DNA of 64,000 nucleotides from Amycolatopsis thermophila (GTDB lineage Bacteria > Actinomycetota > Actinomycetes > Mycobacteriales > Pseudonocardiaceae): positions 248,001 through 312,000 of the forward strand of contig NZ_JAUSUT010000001.1 of the NCBI RefSeq assembly GCF_030814215.1, given 5' to 3'. Positions 7,291-17,273 of the stretch are shown here, in pieces. The position numbers were made by a program, and so were the translations under genes. Position 1 is the stretch's first letter, and each line of letters begins with the position of its first letter. A model generated the notes under the pieces. The model had not been told where the DNA came from. It did no database searches and was given only the letters and a program-made list of their open reading frames with translations.

Positions 7291-10109
7291 CGGTTGCCGC
7301 GCTCCAGCGCACGCGCCAGCACCTGCGCGAGGTGCAGGGCCCGCCGTCCGGTGAGGTCGTCGATCTGGGTGCGGCAGCTGAAGCCGTCCGCGAGCACCAT
7401 CGTGTCGTCGGACGCGGCTTCGATCTCCGGCACCAGCACCCGGTTGGCCGCGCCGACCGACACCTCGTAGTGCCCCTTCTCCACGCCGAAGTTCCCGGCG
7501 AGCCCGCAGCAGCCGGAGTCGAGCGTGCGGTTGGCGACGCCGACGCGCCGCAACAGCCGCTCGTCGGGGGCGTTGCCCATCACCGCGTGCTGGTGGCAGT
7601 GCTGCTGCGTGATCGCCTCGGCTTCCACGGCGGGGAACTCCACGTCCGGCGCGTACTGCTCGAGGAACTCCGCCAGGGTGAAGGCCCGCGACGGCAGCCC
7701 GTGCAGCTCGTCGGAGTCGAACAGTTCGCGCGCGTCGTGCCGGAACACCGCCAGGCAGCTCGGTTCCAGCCCCACCACGGGGGTCCCGGCTTCCAGCTCG
7801 GGCCGCAGCACGCGCAACGTCCGCCGCAGCACCCGCCGCGCCACGCCCAGCTGCCCGGTGGAGATCCAGGTCAGCCCGCAGCACACCGACGACGACGGCA
7901 GCACCACGTCGAACCCGGCGTGCTCCAGCACCCGCACCGCGTCGTGCCCGACCTCCGGGGACAGGAAGTTCGTGAACGTGTCCGGCCACAGCAGCACCTT
8001 GCGCCGGCCGCGGTCCCGCCCGGCGAACCCGCGCCGGAACGTCCGGGGCGCGAACCGCGGCAGCGACCGTTCCGGCGTGATGCCGCCGGCCTTCTTCACC
8101 AGCCCGGACAACCGCCCGCCCAGCACGCGGTTGACCGCCCCCGGCGCGGCCGACGCGAGCCGCGCCAGCACGGGCAGGAACCCGAGCGTGTAGTGACTGG
8201 CGGGGCGCAACCGGCCCGCGTAGTGCTGGTGCAGGAACTCCGCCTTGTACGAGGCCATGTCGACGTTGACCGGGCAGTCGGACAGGCATCCCTTGCACGC
8301 CAGGCACAGGTCCAGGGCCTCGAGGACCTCCGCCGACCGCCACCCGCCGGTCACGGTCTCGCCGCGCATCATCTCGAACAGCATGTGCGACCGCCCGCGC
8401 GTCGAGTGCTCCTCGCGCCCGGTGACCATGTAGCTCGGGCACATCACACCCGACGACTTGTCGACACACGCCCCGACGCCGACGCACCGCCGGGTCGCGG
8501 TCGCCAGGCTGCCGCCGTCGTGCGGGTACTTCAGCGTCAGCGGCAGCGGCCGGACGGGCCCGTCGAACCGCAGGTCGGCGTCCAGCGGCCGCGGGTGCAC
8601 GAGGTTGCCCGGGTTGAGCAGGTCCGCCGGGTCCCAGATGGCCTTGAACCGCTCGAACAGCGCCAGGACCTCCGGCGGGTACATGCGGGACAGCAGTTCC
8701 GCGCGTGCCTGTCCGTCGCCGTGCTCGCCGGACAGCGAACCGCCGTGCCGCACCACGAGATCGGCCGCGTCCTCCATGAACGACCGGAACTGGCGCCGGC
8801 CCTCCTCGGTGGTGAGGCCGAAGTTGATGCGCACGTGCACGCAGCCCTCGCCGAAGTGTCCGTACGGGACACCGCGCAGGCCGTACTTCGCCAGCAGGGC
8901 GCGGAAATCCCTCAGGTAGAGGCCGAGGTTCGCGGGCGGGACGGCGGAGTCCTCCCAGCCCGGCCACGCCTCCGAGCCGTCGGCCATCCGGGTGACGATG
9001 CCCGCGGCGGCCTCCCGCACCGACCACAGCACCCGCTGGTCGGCGGGCCGTGCCTCCACCACGGTCGCCGCGCCGGTCTCGCGTTCCAGCACCGTCGCGA
9101 CCTCCCCGGCGCGCGCCGCCGCGTCGGCCGGGTCGGCTCCGCCGACCTCGACGAACAACCACCCGCGTCCCTCGGGCAGCAGGTCGACCGCCGGGTGGGA
9201 CCGGCGCACCAGCAGTGAGTCGATCAGGTCGCGGCCCATGCCCTCGACGGTCAGCGGCCGCAGCGGCAGCACGGACGGCACGGCGTCGGCGGCCGCGACG
9301 TCGTCGGCGTATCCCGCGACGACCAGCGCACGGGCCGCGGGCGCGGGCACCAGCCGCACGGTGATCTCGGTCAGCAGCACGCACGTGCCTTCGGTGCCGA
9401 CCAGCGCGCGCACCAGGTTCGTCCCGTTCTCCGGCAGCAGCTGGTCCAGCGCGTACCCCGACACCCGCCGCGGGATCGACGGGAACGCCGTGCGCAGCAG
9501 GGCCAGGTTGTCCAGCGCGAGCCGCTTCGAGGCCTCGACGCGCGGATCCTCGGGCAGCGACGGGCCGATCTCCAGCCGGGTCCCGTCGGCGGTCAGCACG
9601 CCGAGCGCGACCACGTTGTCCGCCGTCCGCCCCCACGCCACGGAATGCGACCCGCACGCGTCGTTGCCGACCATGCCGCCGAGGGTGCACCGGCTGTGCG
9701 TCGACGGGTCCGGCCCGAACGTCAGGCCGTGCGGGGCCGCCGCCGCGCGCAACGCGTCGAGCACCACGCCGGGTTGCACGCGCGCGGTCCGCGTCCGCGG
9801 GTCGATCTCGAGCACGCGGTTGAGGTGGCGGCTGTAGTCGACGATGACCCCGCGCCCGAGCGCCTGCCCGCCGATGCTGGTGCCGGCGCCCCGCGCGGTG
9901 ATCGGGACGCCGTGCTCCCGGCACAGCCGGACGGTCGTCTCCAGGTCCTCCACAGTGGACGGGAACACGACGGCCAGCGGCACGTGCCGGTAGTTCGACG
10001 CGTCCATGCTGTAGGTGGCGCGCGCCGTCGTGCCGGACTCCACCTCACCCGTGAGCGCGCGGCCCAGCTCCGCCAGGAACCGCTCCTCCGCCACCACCGT
10101 CGTGCTCAC
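7287..10109 (-). CDS. Fused FAD-linked / Fe-S D-2-hydroxyacid dehydrogenase (YdiJ-like)
   Basis: A 940-residue GlcD-GlcF-type fusion. The N-terminal half has a PCMH FAD-binding fold (TARGAGTSIGGQALG at about 71-86) and a FAD-oxidase C-terminal domain. Near residue 545 there is CVGVGACVDKSSGVMCPSY and near 600 CLACKGCLSDCPV, giving ferredoxin-type cluster ligands. Two CCG motifs (CCGLTW, CCGLAGN) close the C-terminal half. The architecture matches E. coli YdiJ, a D-2-hydroxyglutarate dehydrogenase, and related D-lactate/glycolate enzymes that pass electrons to the respiratory chain. Its GTG start overlaps the preceding dehydrogenase stop (GTGA), so the two are translationally coupled. Confidence 0.85.
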   Translation of the reverse strand: MSTTVVAEERFLAELGRALTGEVESGTTARATYSMDASNYRHVPLAVVFPSTVEDLETTVRLCREHGVPITARGAGTSIGGQALGRGVIVDYSRHLNRVLEIDPRTRTARVQPGVVLDALRAAAAPHGLTFGPDPSTHSRCTLGGMVGNDACGSHSVAWGRTADNVVALGVLTADGTRLEIGPSLPEDPRVEASKRLALDNLALLRTAFPSIPRRVSGYALDQLLPENGTNLVRALVGTEGTCVLLTEITVRLVPAPAARALVVAGYADDVAAADAVPSVLPLRPLTVEGMGRDLIDSLLVRRSHPAVDLLPEGRGWLFVEVGGADPADAAARAGEVATVLERETGAATVVEARPADQRVLWSVREAAAGIVTRMADGSEAWPGWEDSAVPPANLGLYLRDFRALLAKYGLRGVPYGHFGEGCVHVRINFGLTTEEGRRQFRSFMEDAADLVVRHGGSLSGEHGDGQARAELLSRMYPPEVLALFERFKAIWDPADLLNPGNLVHPRPLDADLRFDGPVRPLPLTLKYPHDGGSLATATRRCVGVGACVDKSSGVMCPSYMVTGREEHSTRGRSHMLFEMMRGETVTGGWRSAEVLEALDLCLACKGCLSDCPVNVDMASYKAEFLHQHYAGRLRPASHYTLGFLPVLARLASAAPGAVNRVLGGRLSGLVKKAGGITPERSLPRFAPRTFRRGFAGRDRGRRKVLLWPDTFTNFLSPEVGHDAVRVLEHAGFDVVLPSSSVCCGLTWISTGQLGVARRVLRRTLRVLRPELEAGTPVVGLEPSCLAVFRHDARELFDSDELHGLPSRAFTLAEFLEQYAPDVEFPAVEAEAITQQHCHQHAVMGNAPDERLLRRVGVANRTLDSGCCGLAGNFGVEKGHYEVSVGAANRVLVPEIEAASDDTMVLADGFSCRTQIDDLTGRRALHLAQVLARALERGNR

Positions 10110-11383
10110 CAGTTCTCGATCGACCGGGCGAAGATCGCCGCCAGGTCCTCGCCGCGCACCGGCCGCGGCGAGATGGTCAGCAGGCGCTCCTGCTTGAGCG
10201 TGCCCTCGACCAGCTCGTCGATGTCGTCCTCGTCGTAGCCGACGCCGCCGATCCCGTTGGGGATGCCGATGTCGCGCATCAACGACGACAGCACGAACGG
10301 CAGCTGGTCGACCGGGTTCTGCTGCTCGGGCGCACGCGGGTCGAGGATCCGCGCGGCCCGCAGGTGCTTGTCCGGGTTCGTCGGAAAGGTGAACCGGAAC
10401 GCCGCCGGAGCGGTCAGCGACACCGACTCGCCGTGCGGCACCATCGGCTCGTCCTGCGGGTAGTTCTTCGGCCGGTACTCCTTGACGCGGCCCGCGATCG
10501 GGTACGCGCAGGCGTGCGGGATGTGCACACCGGCGTTGCCGAAGCCCATGCCGGCGAAGGTCGCGGCCAGCATCATGTCGGTGCGGGCGGCCAGGTCACC
10601 GCCGTTGAGCACGGCCCGCCGGAACGAGCGGGCCAGCAGGCTGAGGGCCTGTTCGGTCCAGGCGTCCGAGATCGGGTTCGACCCGCAGTAGGCGGCCCGG
10701 GTCTCGGGGCGGTGGCGCGCGAAGGAGTCGAACGGCTTGGCGGTGTAGGACTCCAGGGCGTGGCACAGCACGTCCATGCCGCTGGCGGCGGTCACCTCGG
10801 GCGGCATGCTCAGCGTCAGCAGCGGGTCGACGACCGCCATCGTCGGCCGCAGCCGCGGGTGGCTGATGCCGGACTTCACCTTCAGGTCGAGGAAGTCCAT
10901 GATGCACACCGGCGTCGTCTCCGAGCCGGTGCCGGCCGTGGTGGGCACCGCGACGAGCGGCTTGAGCGGCCCGGCCGGCGCCTTGCCCTGCCCGATCGGC
11001 TTGTTGACGTAGTCGTAGAGGTCGGCCGGGTGGGTGGTCATGAGGTTCACGGCCTTCGCGGTGTCGATCGACGAGCCGCCGCCGACCGCGATGAACCCGT
11101 CCCACGACGACTGCTTCGCGAAGTCCACGGCGGCCTGGATGCTCACGTCGGTCGGTTCGACGTGCACCTGGTCGTAGACCTCGACGGTCAGCCCGCCGGC
11201 CTTGGCGGCGTCGGCGACGCGCTGCGGCACGCCGGTGGCCGCGATACCGGGGTCGGTGACCAGGAGGACCCGCTCGGCGCCCATCTGCGCCAGGTCCCAC
11301 CCGATCTCGTCGACGGCGCCGGGCCCGAACTTCAGCGGCGTGGCGCCCCAGGTGAACACGGTCTCGTTGAGGTACTCGGTCAC
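10106..11383 (-). CDS. Iron-containing alcohol dehydrogenase, hydroxyacid-oxoacid transhydrogenase-like
   Basis: A 425-residue group III iron dehydrogenase. Cofactor motif GGGSSIDTAK and metal-ligand segments HALESYTAKP, HIPHACAYP and PHGESV are present. A long insert after HALESYTAKPF (through DAWTEQAL) and the overall length match the ADHFE1/HOT group, which transfers hydride between 4-hydroxybutyrate and 2-oxoglutarate, giving succinic semialdehyde and D-2-hydroxyglutarate. The start is GTG at 11383 after an AAGGG site; the longer open frame upstream overlaps another small gene. The coupled downstream FAD/Fe-S enzyme could reoxidise D-2-hydroxyglutarate. Simple alcohol dehydrogenase activity remains possible. 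Confidence 0.85.
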   Translation of the reverse strand: MTEYLNETVFTWGATPLKFGPGAVDEIGWDLAQMGAERVLLVTDPGIAATGVPQRVADAAKAGGLTVEVYDQVHVEPTDVSIQAAVDFAKQSSWDGFIAVGGGSSIDTAKAVNLMTTHPADLYDYVNKPIGQGKAPAGPLKPLVAVPTTAGTGSETTPVCIMDFLDLKVKSGISHPRLRPTMAVVDPLLTLSMPPEVTAASGMDVLCHALESYTAKPFDSFARHRPETRAAYCGSNPISDAWTEQALSLLARSFRRAVLNGGDLAARTDMMLAATFAGMGFGNAGVHIPHACAYPIAGRVKEYRPKNYPQDEPMVPHGESVSLTAPAAFRFTFPTNPDKHLRAARILDPRAPEQQNPVDQLPFVLSSLMRDIGIPNGIGGVGYDEDDIDELVEGTLKQERLLTISPRPVRGEDLAAIFARSIENW

Positions 11384-11394
11384 GGGAATCCCTT

Positions 11395-11592
11395 TCAGCC
11401 GAAGTGCCCGTGGTGAGCGAACGGGAGGGTGGCGGCCTGGCCGGGGCCGGCCTCGGGCAGCTCCACCCGCAGGGACATCGTCCCCCCGGTGTGGCCCGGT
11501 GTCTCGATGACGCTGACGCCCGGCGCGAGGCCGGCGGCACCGGGAATCCCGGTGAGCACCGGATGGGTGGGGCACGCCGTCGGTGCTGTCAT
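11395..11592 (-). CDS. Small protein resembling a metallo-beta-lactamase-fold fragment
   Basis: A 65-residue frame with a good GGGAGG site before ATG at 11592. It ends 11 nt before the iron dehydrogenase start, so it heads that operon. [20 protein letters not shown] resembles the TPGHTPGH strand of lactonase-like metallo-beta-lactamase proteins, but the HxHxDH metal motif and the rest of the fold are absent. It could be a leftover from a longer hydrolase or a short leader gene kept for translational coupling. Expression as a protein is uncertain. Confidence 0.5.
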   Translation of the reverse strand: MTAPTACPTHPVLTGIPGAAGLAPGVSVIETPGHTGGTMSLRVELPEAGPGQAATLPFAHHGHFG

Positions 11593-11638
11593 CTGCGCCT
11601 CCCTGTGCCTCGCGATCCCGCGCGGTTCAGGGTGGCAT

Positions 11639-11650
11639 GTAGCATGCTAC
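11639..11650. promoter_or_regulatory. GTAGCATGCTAC palindrome, candidate GntR operator
   Basis: A perfect 12-bp palindrome immediately after the FCD/GntR gene stop and about 47 bp upstream of the first start of the dehydrogenase operon. Its GT-N8-AC form is the shape bound by FadR/FCD-type GntR dimers, and it is in the right place for control of the operon at 7287-11592. Confidence 0.5.
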
Positions 11651-12364
11651 TCAGTCAACGCCGGGGTACGCGGTCCACTCCAGCGACACCGGCGGGAGCG
11701 CGTCCCCGCTGGCAGCGGCCTCCTGGCTGATGAGGAGGCGGCCGGTGTGCAGCAGGTGCGCGCGCATCGATTCGGCCGCTTCGCCCGCCTTGCCCGCCTC
11801 GATGAGGGCGTAGATCTCCTCGTGCTCGGCGAGGATGTCGGTCAGGCTGCGCGAGGTGTCGACGGTCGAGGCGCCGCGCAGCAGGACCATGTCGCGCAGC
11901 GAGTCGATGTAGCGGGCGAGCCGGACGTTCCCGGACGCGGAGTTGATGACCTCGTGGAAGCGCCGGTCGGCGGCCATGAAGGTGGCCTCGTCGTGCTTCT
12001 CGGCGGCCACGCGCATCGCCTTGAGCTGGGCGTTGAGCTCCTTCACCCACGCCGCGGTCCGCTGGGTCACCGCGCGGTAGGTGGCGGGAACCTCCAGCAG
12101 CAGCCGGATCGCGAAGACCTCCTCGAGGTCGTGCAGGGAGGTCTGCAGGATCCGCACGCCGCGGTTGCGCTCGAACCGCACCATGCCGCGCTCGGCGAGC
12201 TGGATCAGCGCCTCACGCACCGGCGTGCGGGACACGCCCAGGCGCTCGGCGAGGTCGTGCACCGAGTAAAGGCTGCCGGCGACGAGCTCGCCGTTGACGA
12301 TGGCCGTTTTGAGCTCGGCAAGGATCTTCCCGGCGAGGTTGGCGTCGTTCCCGATCTGCCGCAT
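11651..12364 (-). CDS. GntR-family transcriptional regulator (FCD domain)
   Basis: A 237-residue repressor-type regulator: winged HTH at about 10-75 ([20 protein letters not shown]), then an all-helical FCD effector domain with the expected metal-binding His residues (FHEVIN, EHEEIY, RAHLLH). ATG at 12364 is chosen because the HTH begins right after it; the longer open frame upstream reads antisense through the next gene. It is 61 bp from the divergent molybdenum hydroxylase operon and in line with the dehydrogenase operon downstream, so it may control either or both. Confidence 0.9.
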   Translation of the reverse strand: MRQIGNDANLAGKILAELKTAIVNGELVAGSLYSVHDLAERLGVSRTPVREALIQLAERGMVRFERNRGVRILQTSLHDLEEVFAIRLLLEVPATYRAVTQRTAAWVKELNAQLKAMRVAAEKHDEATFMAADRRFHEVINSASGNVRLARYIDSLRDMVLLRGASTVDTSRSLTDILAEHEEIYALIEAGKAGEAAESMRAHLLHTGRLLISQEAAASGDALPPVSLEWTAYPGVD

Positions 12365-12425
12365 CCGGGCATTTTCCCACGACGCGGGCCGTTTCACGCC
12401 CGGCCCGCCGGGTACGCCCCCGGCT

Positions 12426-12929
12426 ATGGACGCGGAGATCACCTTGCGTGTCGACGGCGCCACGCACCGGCTGACGCTCGACAGCCGCACCACCCTCCTC
12501 GACGCCCTGCGCGAACGGCTGGGCATCACGAGCCCCAAGAAGGGCTGCGACCACGGCCAGTGCGGCGCCTGCACGGTCCTGGTCGGCGGTCGCCGGGTGC
12601 TGTCGTGCCTGTCGCTGGCCGTCGCGCAGAACGGCGCCGAGGTCACCACGGCAGCGGGGCTGGCGCCCGACGGCGAGCTGCACCCGGTGCAGCGCGCGTT
12701 CCTCGAGCACGACGGCTTCCAGTGCGGCTACTGCACCCCGGGCCAGATCTGCTCCGCCGTCGGGATGCTCGACGAGGTCGAACAGGGCTGGCCGAGCCAT
12801 GCCAGCCCGGACGTCAGCGCCCGGCCCACCCTCACCCGCGCCGAGATCTCCGAGCGGATGAGCGGCAACCTGTGCCGGTGCGCCGCCTACGACGGGATCG
12901 TGGACGCGATCGAGGAGGCGGCGCGGTGA
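12426..12929 (+). CDS. Molybdenum hydroxylase, [2Fe-2S] subunit
   Basis: A 167-residue small subunit of the xanthine dehydrogenase/aldehyde oxidase family. Two cluster sites are visible: the plant-ferredoxin-like C-x4-C-x2-C pattern in [13 protein letters not shown] plus the later Cys in VLSCLS, and the C-terminal helical site [10 protein letters not shown] followed by CRC. It passes electrons from the molybdenum centre to FAD. It is first in a three-gene operon and its stop overlaps the next start (GTGA). A conventional ribosome site is weak. Confidence 0.93.
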   Translation: MDAEITLRVDGATHRLTLDSRTTLLDALRERLGITSPKKGCDHGQCGACTVLVGGRRVLSCLSLAVAQNGAEVTTAAGLAPDGELHPVQRAFLEHDGFQCGYCTPGQICSAVGMLDEVEQGWPSHASPDVSARPTLTRAEISERMSGNLCRCAAYDGIVDAIEEAAR

Positions 12930-13897
12930 AGCCGTTCGCCTACGACTCCCCCACCGACGCCGTCACCGCCGTCCGCGCGGTGGCGGACGACCCGTCCGCG
13001 GTGTTCCTGGCCGGCGGGACGAACCTGGTCGACCACCTCAAGCTCGGCATCGCGCGGCCGGGCCGGGTCGTCGACGTCACCGGGCTGACCTCCACCGAGA
13101 TCACCGAGAGCGACGGCGGGCTCTCGATCGGCGCGGGGGTGCGCAACAGCGACCTGGCCGCCGACCCGCGCGTGCGGTCCCGCTACCCGGTGCTGGCCGA
13201 GTCGCTGCTCGCCGGCGCGTCCGGCCAGCTGCGCAACATGGCGACCACCGGCGGGAACCCGTTGCAGCGCACGCGGTGCGTCTACTTCCAGGACGTCACG
13301 ACCCCGTGCAACAAGCGCACACCCGGCTCCGGCTGCTCCGCGATCGGCGGATACACCCGCTACCACGCGATCCTCGGCGCCTCCGAGCACTGCGTCGCGA
13401 CCCACCCGTCGGACATGGCGGTCGCGCTGGCCGCGCTCGGCGCTTCGGTCCGGGTACTGGGGCCCGACGGCGAGCGCACGATCCCGTTCACCGAGCTCCA
13501 CCGCCTGCCCGGCGACTCACCGGAGAAGGACACGGTCCTCGGGCACGGCGAGCTGATCACCGCCATCGACCTGCCCGCCCCGCCCGGCGGCCGGCAGCGG
13601 TACCGCAAGGTGCGCGACCGCGCGTCCTACGCGTTCGCGCTGGTGTCCGTGGCGGCCGTGCTGGACGTCGCGGACGGGACGATCCGCGACGCTCGCGTCG
13701 CGTTCGGCGGTGTCGCGCACAAGCCGTGGCGGGCGTGGCAGGCCGAAGACGCGCTGCGCGGCGCGCGCGTGTCGGACGCGGTGTTCCGGGAGGCCGCCGA
13801 GGCCGAGCTGGCGCAGGCGGAACCCGTGCCGGGCACCGAGTTCAAGGTCCCGCTGCTGACCCGAACCCTCGTCTCCGTGCTCCGGGAGCTGACATGA
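12926..13897 (+). CDS. Molybdenum hydroxylase, FAD-binding subunit
   Basis: A 323-residue PCMH/CO-dehydrogenase-flavoprotein subunit. FAD is bound by [13 protein letters not shown] and [13 protein letters not shown]. The segment with CVYFQD, PCNKR and SGCSA matches the extra [4Fe-4S]-binding loop of YagS/PaoB-type subunits, which distinguishes periplasmic-type aldehyde oxidoreductases from classical xanthine dehydrogenase. Start GTG at 12926 has a GAGGAGG site within the preceding gene. It overlaps both neighbours by 4 nt. Confidence 0.92.
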   Translation: MKPFAYDSPTDAVTAVRAVADDPSAVFLAGGTNLVDHLKLGIARPGRVVDVTGLTSTEITESDGGLSIGAGVRNSDLAADPRVRSRYPVLAESLLAGASGQLRNMATTGGNPLQRTRCVYFQDVTTPCNKRTPGSGCSAIGGYTRYHAILGASEHCVATHPSDMAVALAALGASVRVLGPDGERTIPFTELHRLPGDSPEKDTVLGHGELITAIDLPAPPGGRQRYRKVRDRASYAFALVSVAAVLDVADGTIRDARVAFGGVAHKPWRAWQAEDALRGARVSDAVFREAAEAELAQAEPVPGTEFKVPLLTRTLVSVLRELT

Positions 13898-15966
13898 CCG
13901 CGATCGGCGAGCCGCTGGTGCGGCGGGACGGTGCGCGCAAGGTCACCGGCTCGGCCACCTACGCCTACGAAACCCCGGCCGACGCGCCGTTGTTCTGCCA
14001 CCCCGTGCAGGCCACCGTCGCGCGCGGCCGGATCTCCGCGATCCACACGGCCGAGGCCGAGGTGCTGGACGGGGTGCTGGACGTGATCACCTACCGCACC
14101 GCCGAACGGCTCGCGTCCACAGAGGACGCCGAGCTGGCGCTGCTGCAGGACCGCGAGGTGGCCTTCCGCGGCCAGGTGATCGGGCTGGTGGTGGCCGAGA
14201 CCTCGGAGATCGCCCGGCACGGCGCGGAACTGGTGGTCGTGGACTACCTCGAGCACGAGCACGACACCGAGCTGTCCGCCGAGCGCGACGACCTGTACAA
14301 GCCGGAGAAGGTCAACCCCGCGTTCCCGGCCGACACCGGCACCGGTGACGTCGACGCGGCCATGGCGTCCGCGGACGTGACGGTCGAGCAGACCTACCGC
14401 ACGGCGATGTACCACAACAACCCGCTGGAGCCGCACGCGACGACGGCGTTGTGGGACGACGACTTCCTGACCCTGTGGGACTCCACACAGGGCGTGCACC
14501 CGTCGCGGAAGGCGGTCGCGAAGGTGTTCGGCCTGCCCGCGGAGCGGGTGCGGGTCGTGTGCCCGTTCGTCGGCGGCGGGTTCGGGTCGAAGGGACTGCC
14601 GCACGCCAACGTCGTGCTGGCGGCGATGGCCGCCCGGGCCCACCCGGGGCGGCCGGTGAAGCTCGCGCTGACGCGGCAGCAGATGTTCTCCCTGGCCGGG
14701 TACCGGACGCCGACGATCCAGAAGATGCGGCTGGGCGCGACCCGCGACGGCGAGCTGACCGCGCTCGGGCTGGACGTCGTCGAGCAGACCTCGCGCATCA
14801 AGGAGTTCGCGGAGCAGACCGCACTGCCGTCGCGGATGATGTACGCGGCACCCAACCGCCGCACCACGCACCGGCTGGCCGCGCTGGACGTGCCGGTGCC
14901 GTCGTGGATGCGCGCGCCGGGCGAGTGTCCCGGCATGTTCGGGCCCGAGGTGGCGATGGACGAGCTCGCCTACGAGCTGGGCCTCGACCCGGTCGAGCTG
15001 CGGGTGCGCAACGAGCCGGAGGTGGACCCGGAGTCGGGCAACCCGTTCTCCAGCCGTCACCTGGTCGAGTGCCTGCGGGAGGGGGCCCGGCGGTTCGGCT
15101 GGGACTCGCGGGACCCGCGGCCCGGCGTGCGGCTGGAGGACGGCTGGCTGGTCGGGACCGGTGTGGCCGCGTCGGTGTACCCGTCGAGCACCCGGGCCGG
15201 GACGACGGCACGGGTGCGGTTCTCCCAGGGCCGGTACGCGGTGGAGATCGGCGCGGCGGACCTGGGGACCGGGGCGTGGACGGTGCTGCCGCAGATCGCC
15301 GCGGACGCGCTGGACGTGCCGGTCGAGGAGATCGACATCCGGATCGGCGACACCGACTACCCGGTGGCCGCGGTGGCCGGCGGTTCGGCGGGCACCGCCA
15401 CCTGGGGTTCGGCGATCGTGGAGGCGGCGCGGACGTTCCGCGACAAGTTCGGCCGCGACCCCGCCGACGGCGACGAGGCCGACGCGACCACCACGGACAA
15501 CCCGGCGCGGAAGAAGTACGCGATGTACGCGTTCGGGGCGCAGTTCGCCGAGGCGCGGGTGCACGCCGACACCGGGGAGATCCGGGTGCCGCGGCTGCTC
15601 GGGGTGTTCGCCGCCGGCCGGATCATCAACCCCCGCACCGCGCGGTCGCAGTTCCTCGGCGGCATGACGATGGGTCTGTCGATGGCGCTGCACGAGGAGA
15701 GCGTGTGGGATCCGCGGTTCGGTCAGGTGGTCAACCACGACCTCGCCGAGTACCACGTGTCGGTGAACGCCGACGTCGACGACATCCAGGCGCACTGGCT
15801 CGACGAGGAGGACGCTCACGTGAACGCCCTGGGCGCCAAGGGGATCGGCGAGATCGGGATCGTCGGTACCGCGGCGGCCGTCGTGAACGCGGTCTTCCAC
15901 GCGACGGGGGTGCGGGTGCGGGAGCTGCCGGTCACGCTGGACAAGGTGCTGCCGGCGTTGCCGTGA
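13894..15966 (+). CDS. Molybdenum hydroxylase, molybdopterin-binding catalytic subunit
   Basis: A 690-residue large subunit, the size of PaoC/YagR rather than the 800-residue CO dehydrogenase type. It begins at ATG 13894, overlapping the FAD gene. Motifs include [18 protein letters not shown] and, near the C-terminus, the catalytic glutamate in GAKGIGEIG. It should hydroxylate an aldehyde or N-heterocycle. No Tat signal is present on the small subunit, so the complex is probably cytoplasmic. No XdhC/CoxF-type maturation gene is nearby. Confidence 0.92.
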   Translation: MTAIGEPLVRRDGARKVTGSATYAYETPADAPLFCHPVQATVARGRISAIHTAEAEVLDGVLDVITYRTAERLASTEDAELALLQDREVAFRGQVIGLVVAETSEIARHGAELVVVDYLEHEHDTELSAERDDLYKPEKVNPAFPADTGTGDVDAAMASADVTVEQTYRTAMYHNNPLEPHATTALWDDDFLTLWDSTQGVHPSRKAVAKVFGLPAERVRVVCPFVGGGFGSKGLPHANVVLAAMAARAHPGRPVKLALTRQQMFSLAGYRTPTIQKMRLGATRDGELTALGLDVVEQTSRIKEFAEQTALPSRMMYAAPNRRTTHRLAALDVPVPSWMRAPGECPGMFGPEVAMDELAYELGLDPVELRVRNEPEVDPESGNPFSSRHLVECLREGARRFGWDSRDPRPGVRLEDGWLVGTGVAASVYPSSTRAGTTARVRFSQGRYAVEIGAADLGTGAWTVLPQIAADALDVPVEEIDIRIGDTDYPVAAVAGGSAGTATWGSAIVEAARTFRDKFGRDPADGDEADATTTDNPARKKYAMYAFGAQFAEARVHADTGEIRVPRLLGVFAAGRIINPRTARSQFLGGMTMGLSMALHEESVWDPRFGQVVNHDLAEYHVSVNADVDDIQAHWLDEEDAHVNALGAKGIGEIGIVGTAAAVVNAVFHATGVRVRELPVTLDKVLPALP

Positions 15967-15996
15967 ATTGTCGGTGGGTGTCGTTATGGTCGGCGC

Positions 15997-17145
15997 ATGG
16001 AGGACTTCCGGATCGCCGTCGCCGAGGGTGAGCTGGCCGACCTGCGGGACCGTCTGGCGCGCACGCGCTGGCCGGATGCCGAAACGGTGGACGACTGGTC
16101 GCAGGGCGTGCCGCTGGCGTACCTGAGGTCGCTGTGCGCGTACTGGGCGGACGGCTACGACTGGCGTGCGTTCGAGAAGCGGGTGAACGCGCTGCCGCAG
16201 TACCGCACGGTGGTCGACGGTCTCGGGATCCACTTCCTGCACGTGCGCTCGCCGCATCCGGGGGCGCTGCCGCTGGTGCTGACGAACGGCTGGCCGGGGT
16301 CGGTCGTGGAGTACCTGGACGTGATCGGGCCGTTGACCGATCCGGTGGCGCACGGCGGGTCCGCGTCCGACGCCTTCCACGTCGTGTGCCCGACGCTGCC
16401 CGGCTACGGCTTCAGCGACAAGCCTTCCGCGCCGGGGTGGGGTGTGCAGCGGATCGCGGACGCGTGGGCCGAGCTGATGGCTCGTCTGGGTTACGCGCGG
16501 TACGGCGCGCACGGGAGCGACTGGGGCAACAGCGTCACGACCGCGCTGGGGCAGCAGCATCCCGGGGTGCTGGCCGGCATCCACGTGCAGCCCCCGATCG
16601 CCGCTCCCGACCCGGCGACGTTCTCCGATCTGACCGATCGCGAGCGGTCCGCGCTGGAGTCGCTGGCCGTGTCGGAGTCCCAGGAGTCGGGGTACGCCGC
16701 GGAGCAGTCGACGAAGCCGCAGACCGTCGGGTACGGGCTGGTGGACTCGCCGGTGGCGTTGTGCGCGTGGATCGTGGAGAAATACCGGTCGTGGATCGAC
16801 TTCGAGGGTGACCCCGAGGAGTTGCTGACGCGCGACACGATCCTGGACAACGTCAGCCTGTACTGGTTCACCCGCAGCGGCGCGTCGTCGGCGCGGTTGT
16901 ACTGGGAGAGCTTCAGGCAGGTGTCCGAGTGGTTCAGCAAGTCCACAACGGACACCGTCCGGGTGCCGGCGGGCTGCTCGGTGTTCCCCCGCGAGGTCCC
17001 CCGCCCGTCCCGCCGCTGGGCGGCCCGCCGCTACACCGACATCCGCTACTGGAACGAGCCGGCGCGCGGAGGCCACTTCGCGGCACTCGAACAGCCCGAG
17101 TTGTGGGTCGCGGAACTCCGCAACTTCTTCCGCCTGGTCCGGTGA
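15997..17145 (+). CDS. Epoxide hydrolase (EHN-type alpha/beta hydrolase)
   Basis: A 382-residue enzyme with the N-terminal epoxide-hydrolase lid domain followed by an alpha/beta-hydrolase core. The nucleophile Asp is in GAHGSDWGN, the oxyanion segment is TNGWPGS and the catalytic His is in RGGHFAALEQP. It opens epoxides to vicinal diols. ATG at 15997 has no clear ribosome site, but TTATGGT about 10 nt upstream could be a -10 box for a leaderless message. It follows the molybdenum hydroxylase by 30 nt. Confidence 0.9.
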   Translation: MEDFRIAVAEGELADLRDRLARTRWPDAETVDDWSQGVPLAYLRSLCAYWADGYDWRAFEKRVNALPQYRTVVDGLGIHFLHVRSPHPGALPLVLTNGWPGSVVEYLDVIGPLTDPVAHGGSASDAFHVVCPTLPGYGFSDKPSAPGWGVQRIADAWAELMARLGYARYGAHGSDWGNSVTTALGQQHPGVLAGIHVQPPIAAPDPATFSDLTDRERSALESLAVSESQESGYAAEQSTKPQTVGYGLVDSPVALCAWIVEKYRSWIDFEGDPEELLTRDTILDNVSLYWFTRSGASSARLYWESFRQVSEWFSKSTTDTVRVPAGCSVFPREVPRPSRRWAARRYTDIRYWNEPARGGHFAALEQPELWVAELRNFFRLVR

Positions 17146-17273
17146 CCGGAGTCCCGCTCCGCAACAGGTCCGGCATCCGTACGCCGCTCCCATGCCCACT
17201 GCCGGCCGGCAACCAGGCAGAGCCCCGGCGCGCCATCCACCGCACGCGCTCGCCCCGGCACCACCCGCGGCCG

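Noticed and set aside
11429-12425. Plus-strand extension of the FAD-subunit frame far upstream
   Set aside because: The upstream part is antisense to the GntR gene; the real start at 12926 has a ribosome site and overlaps the previous stop.
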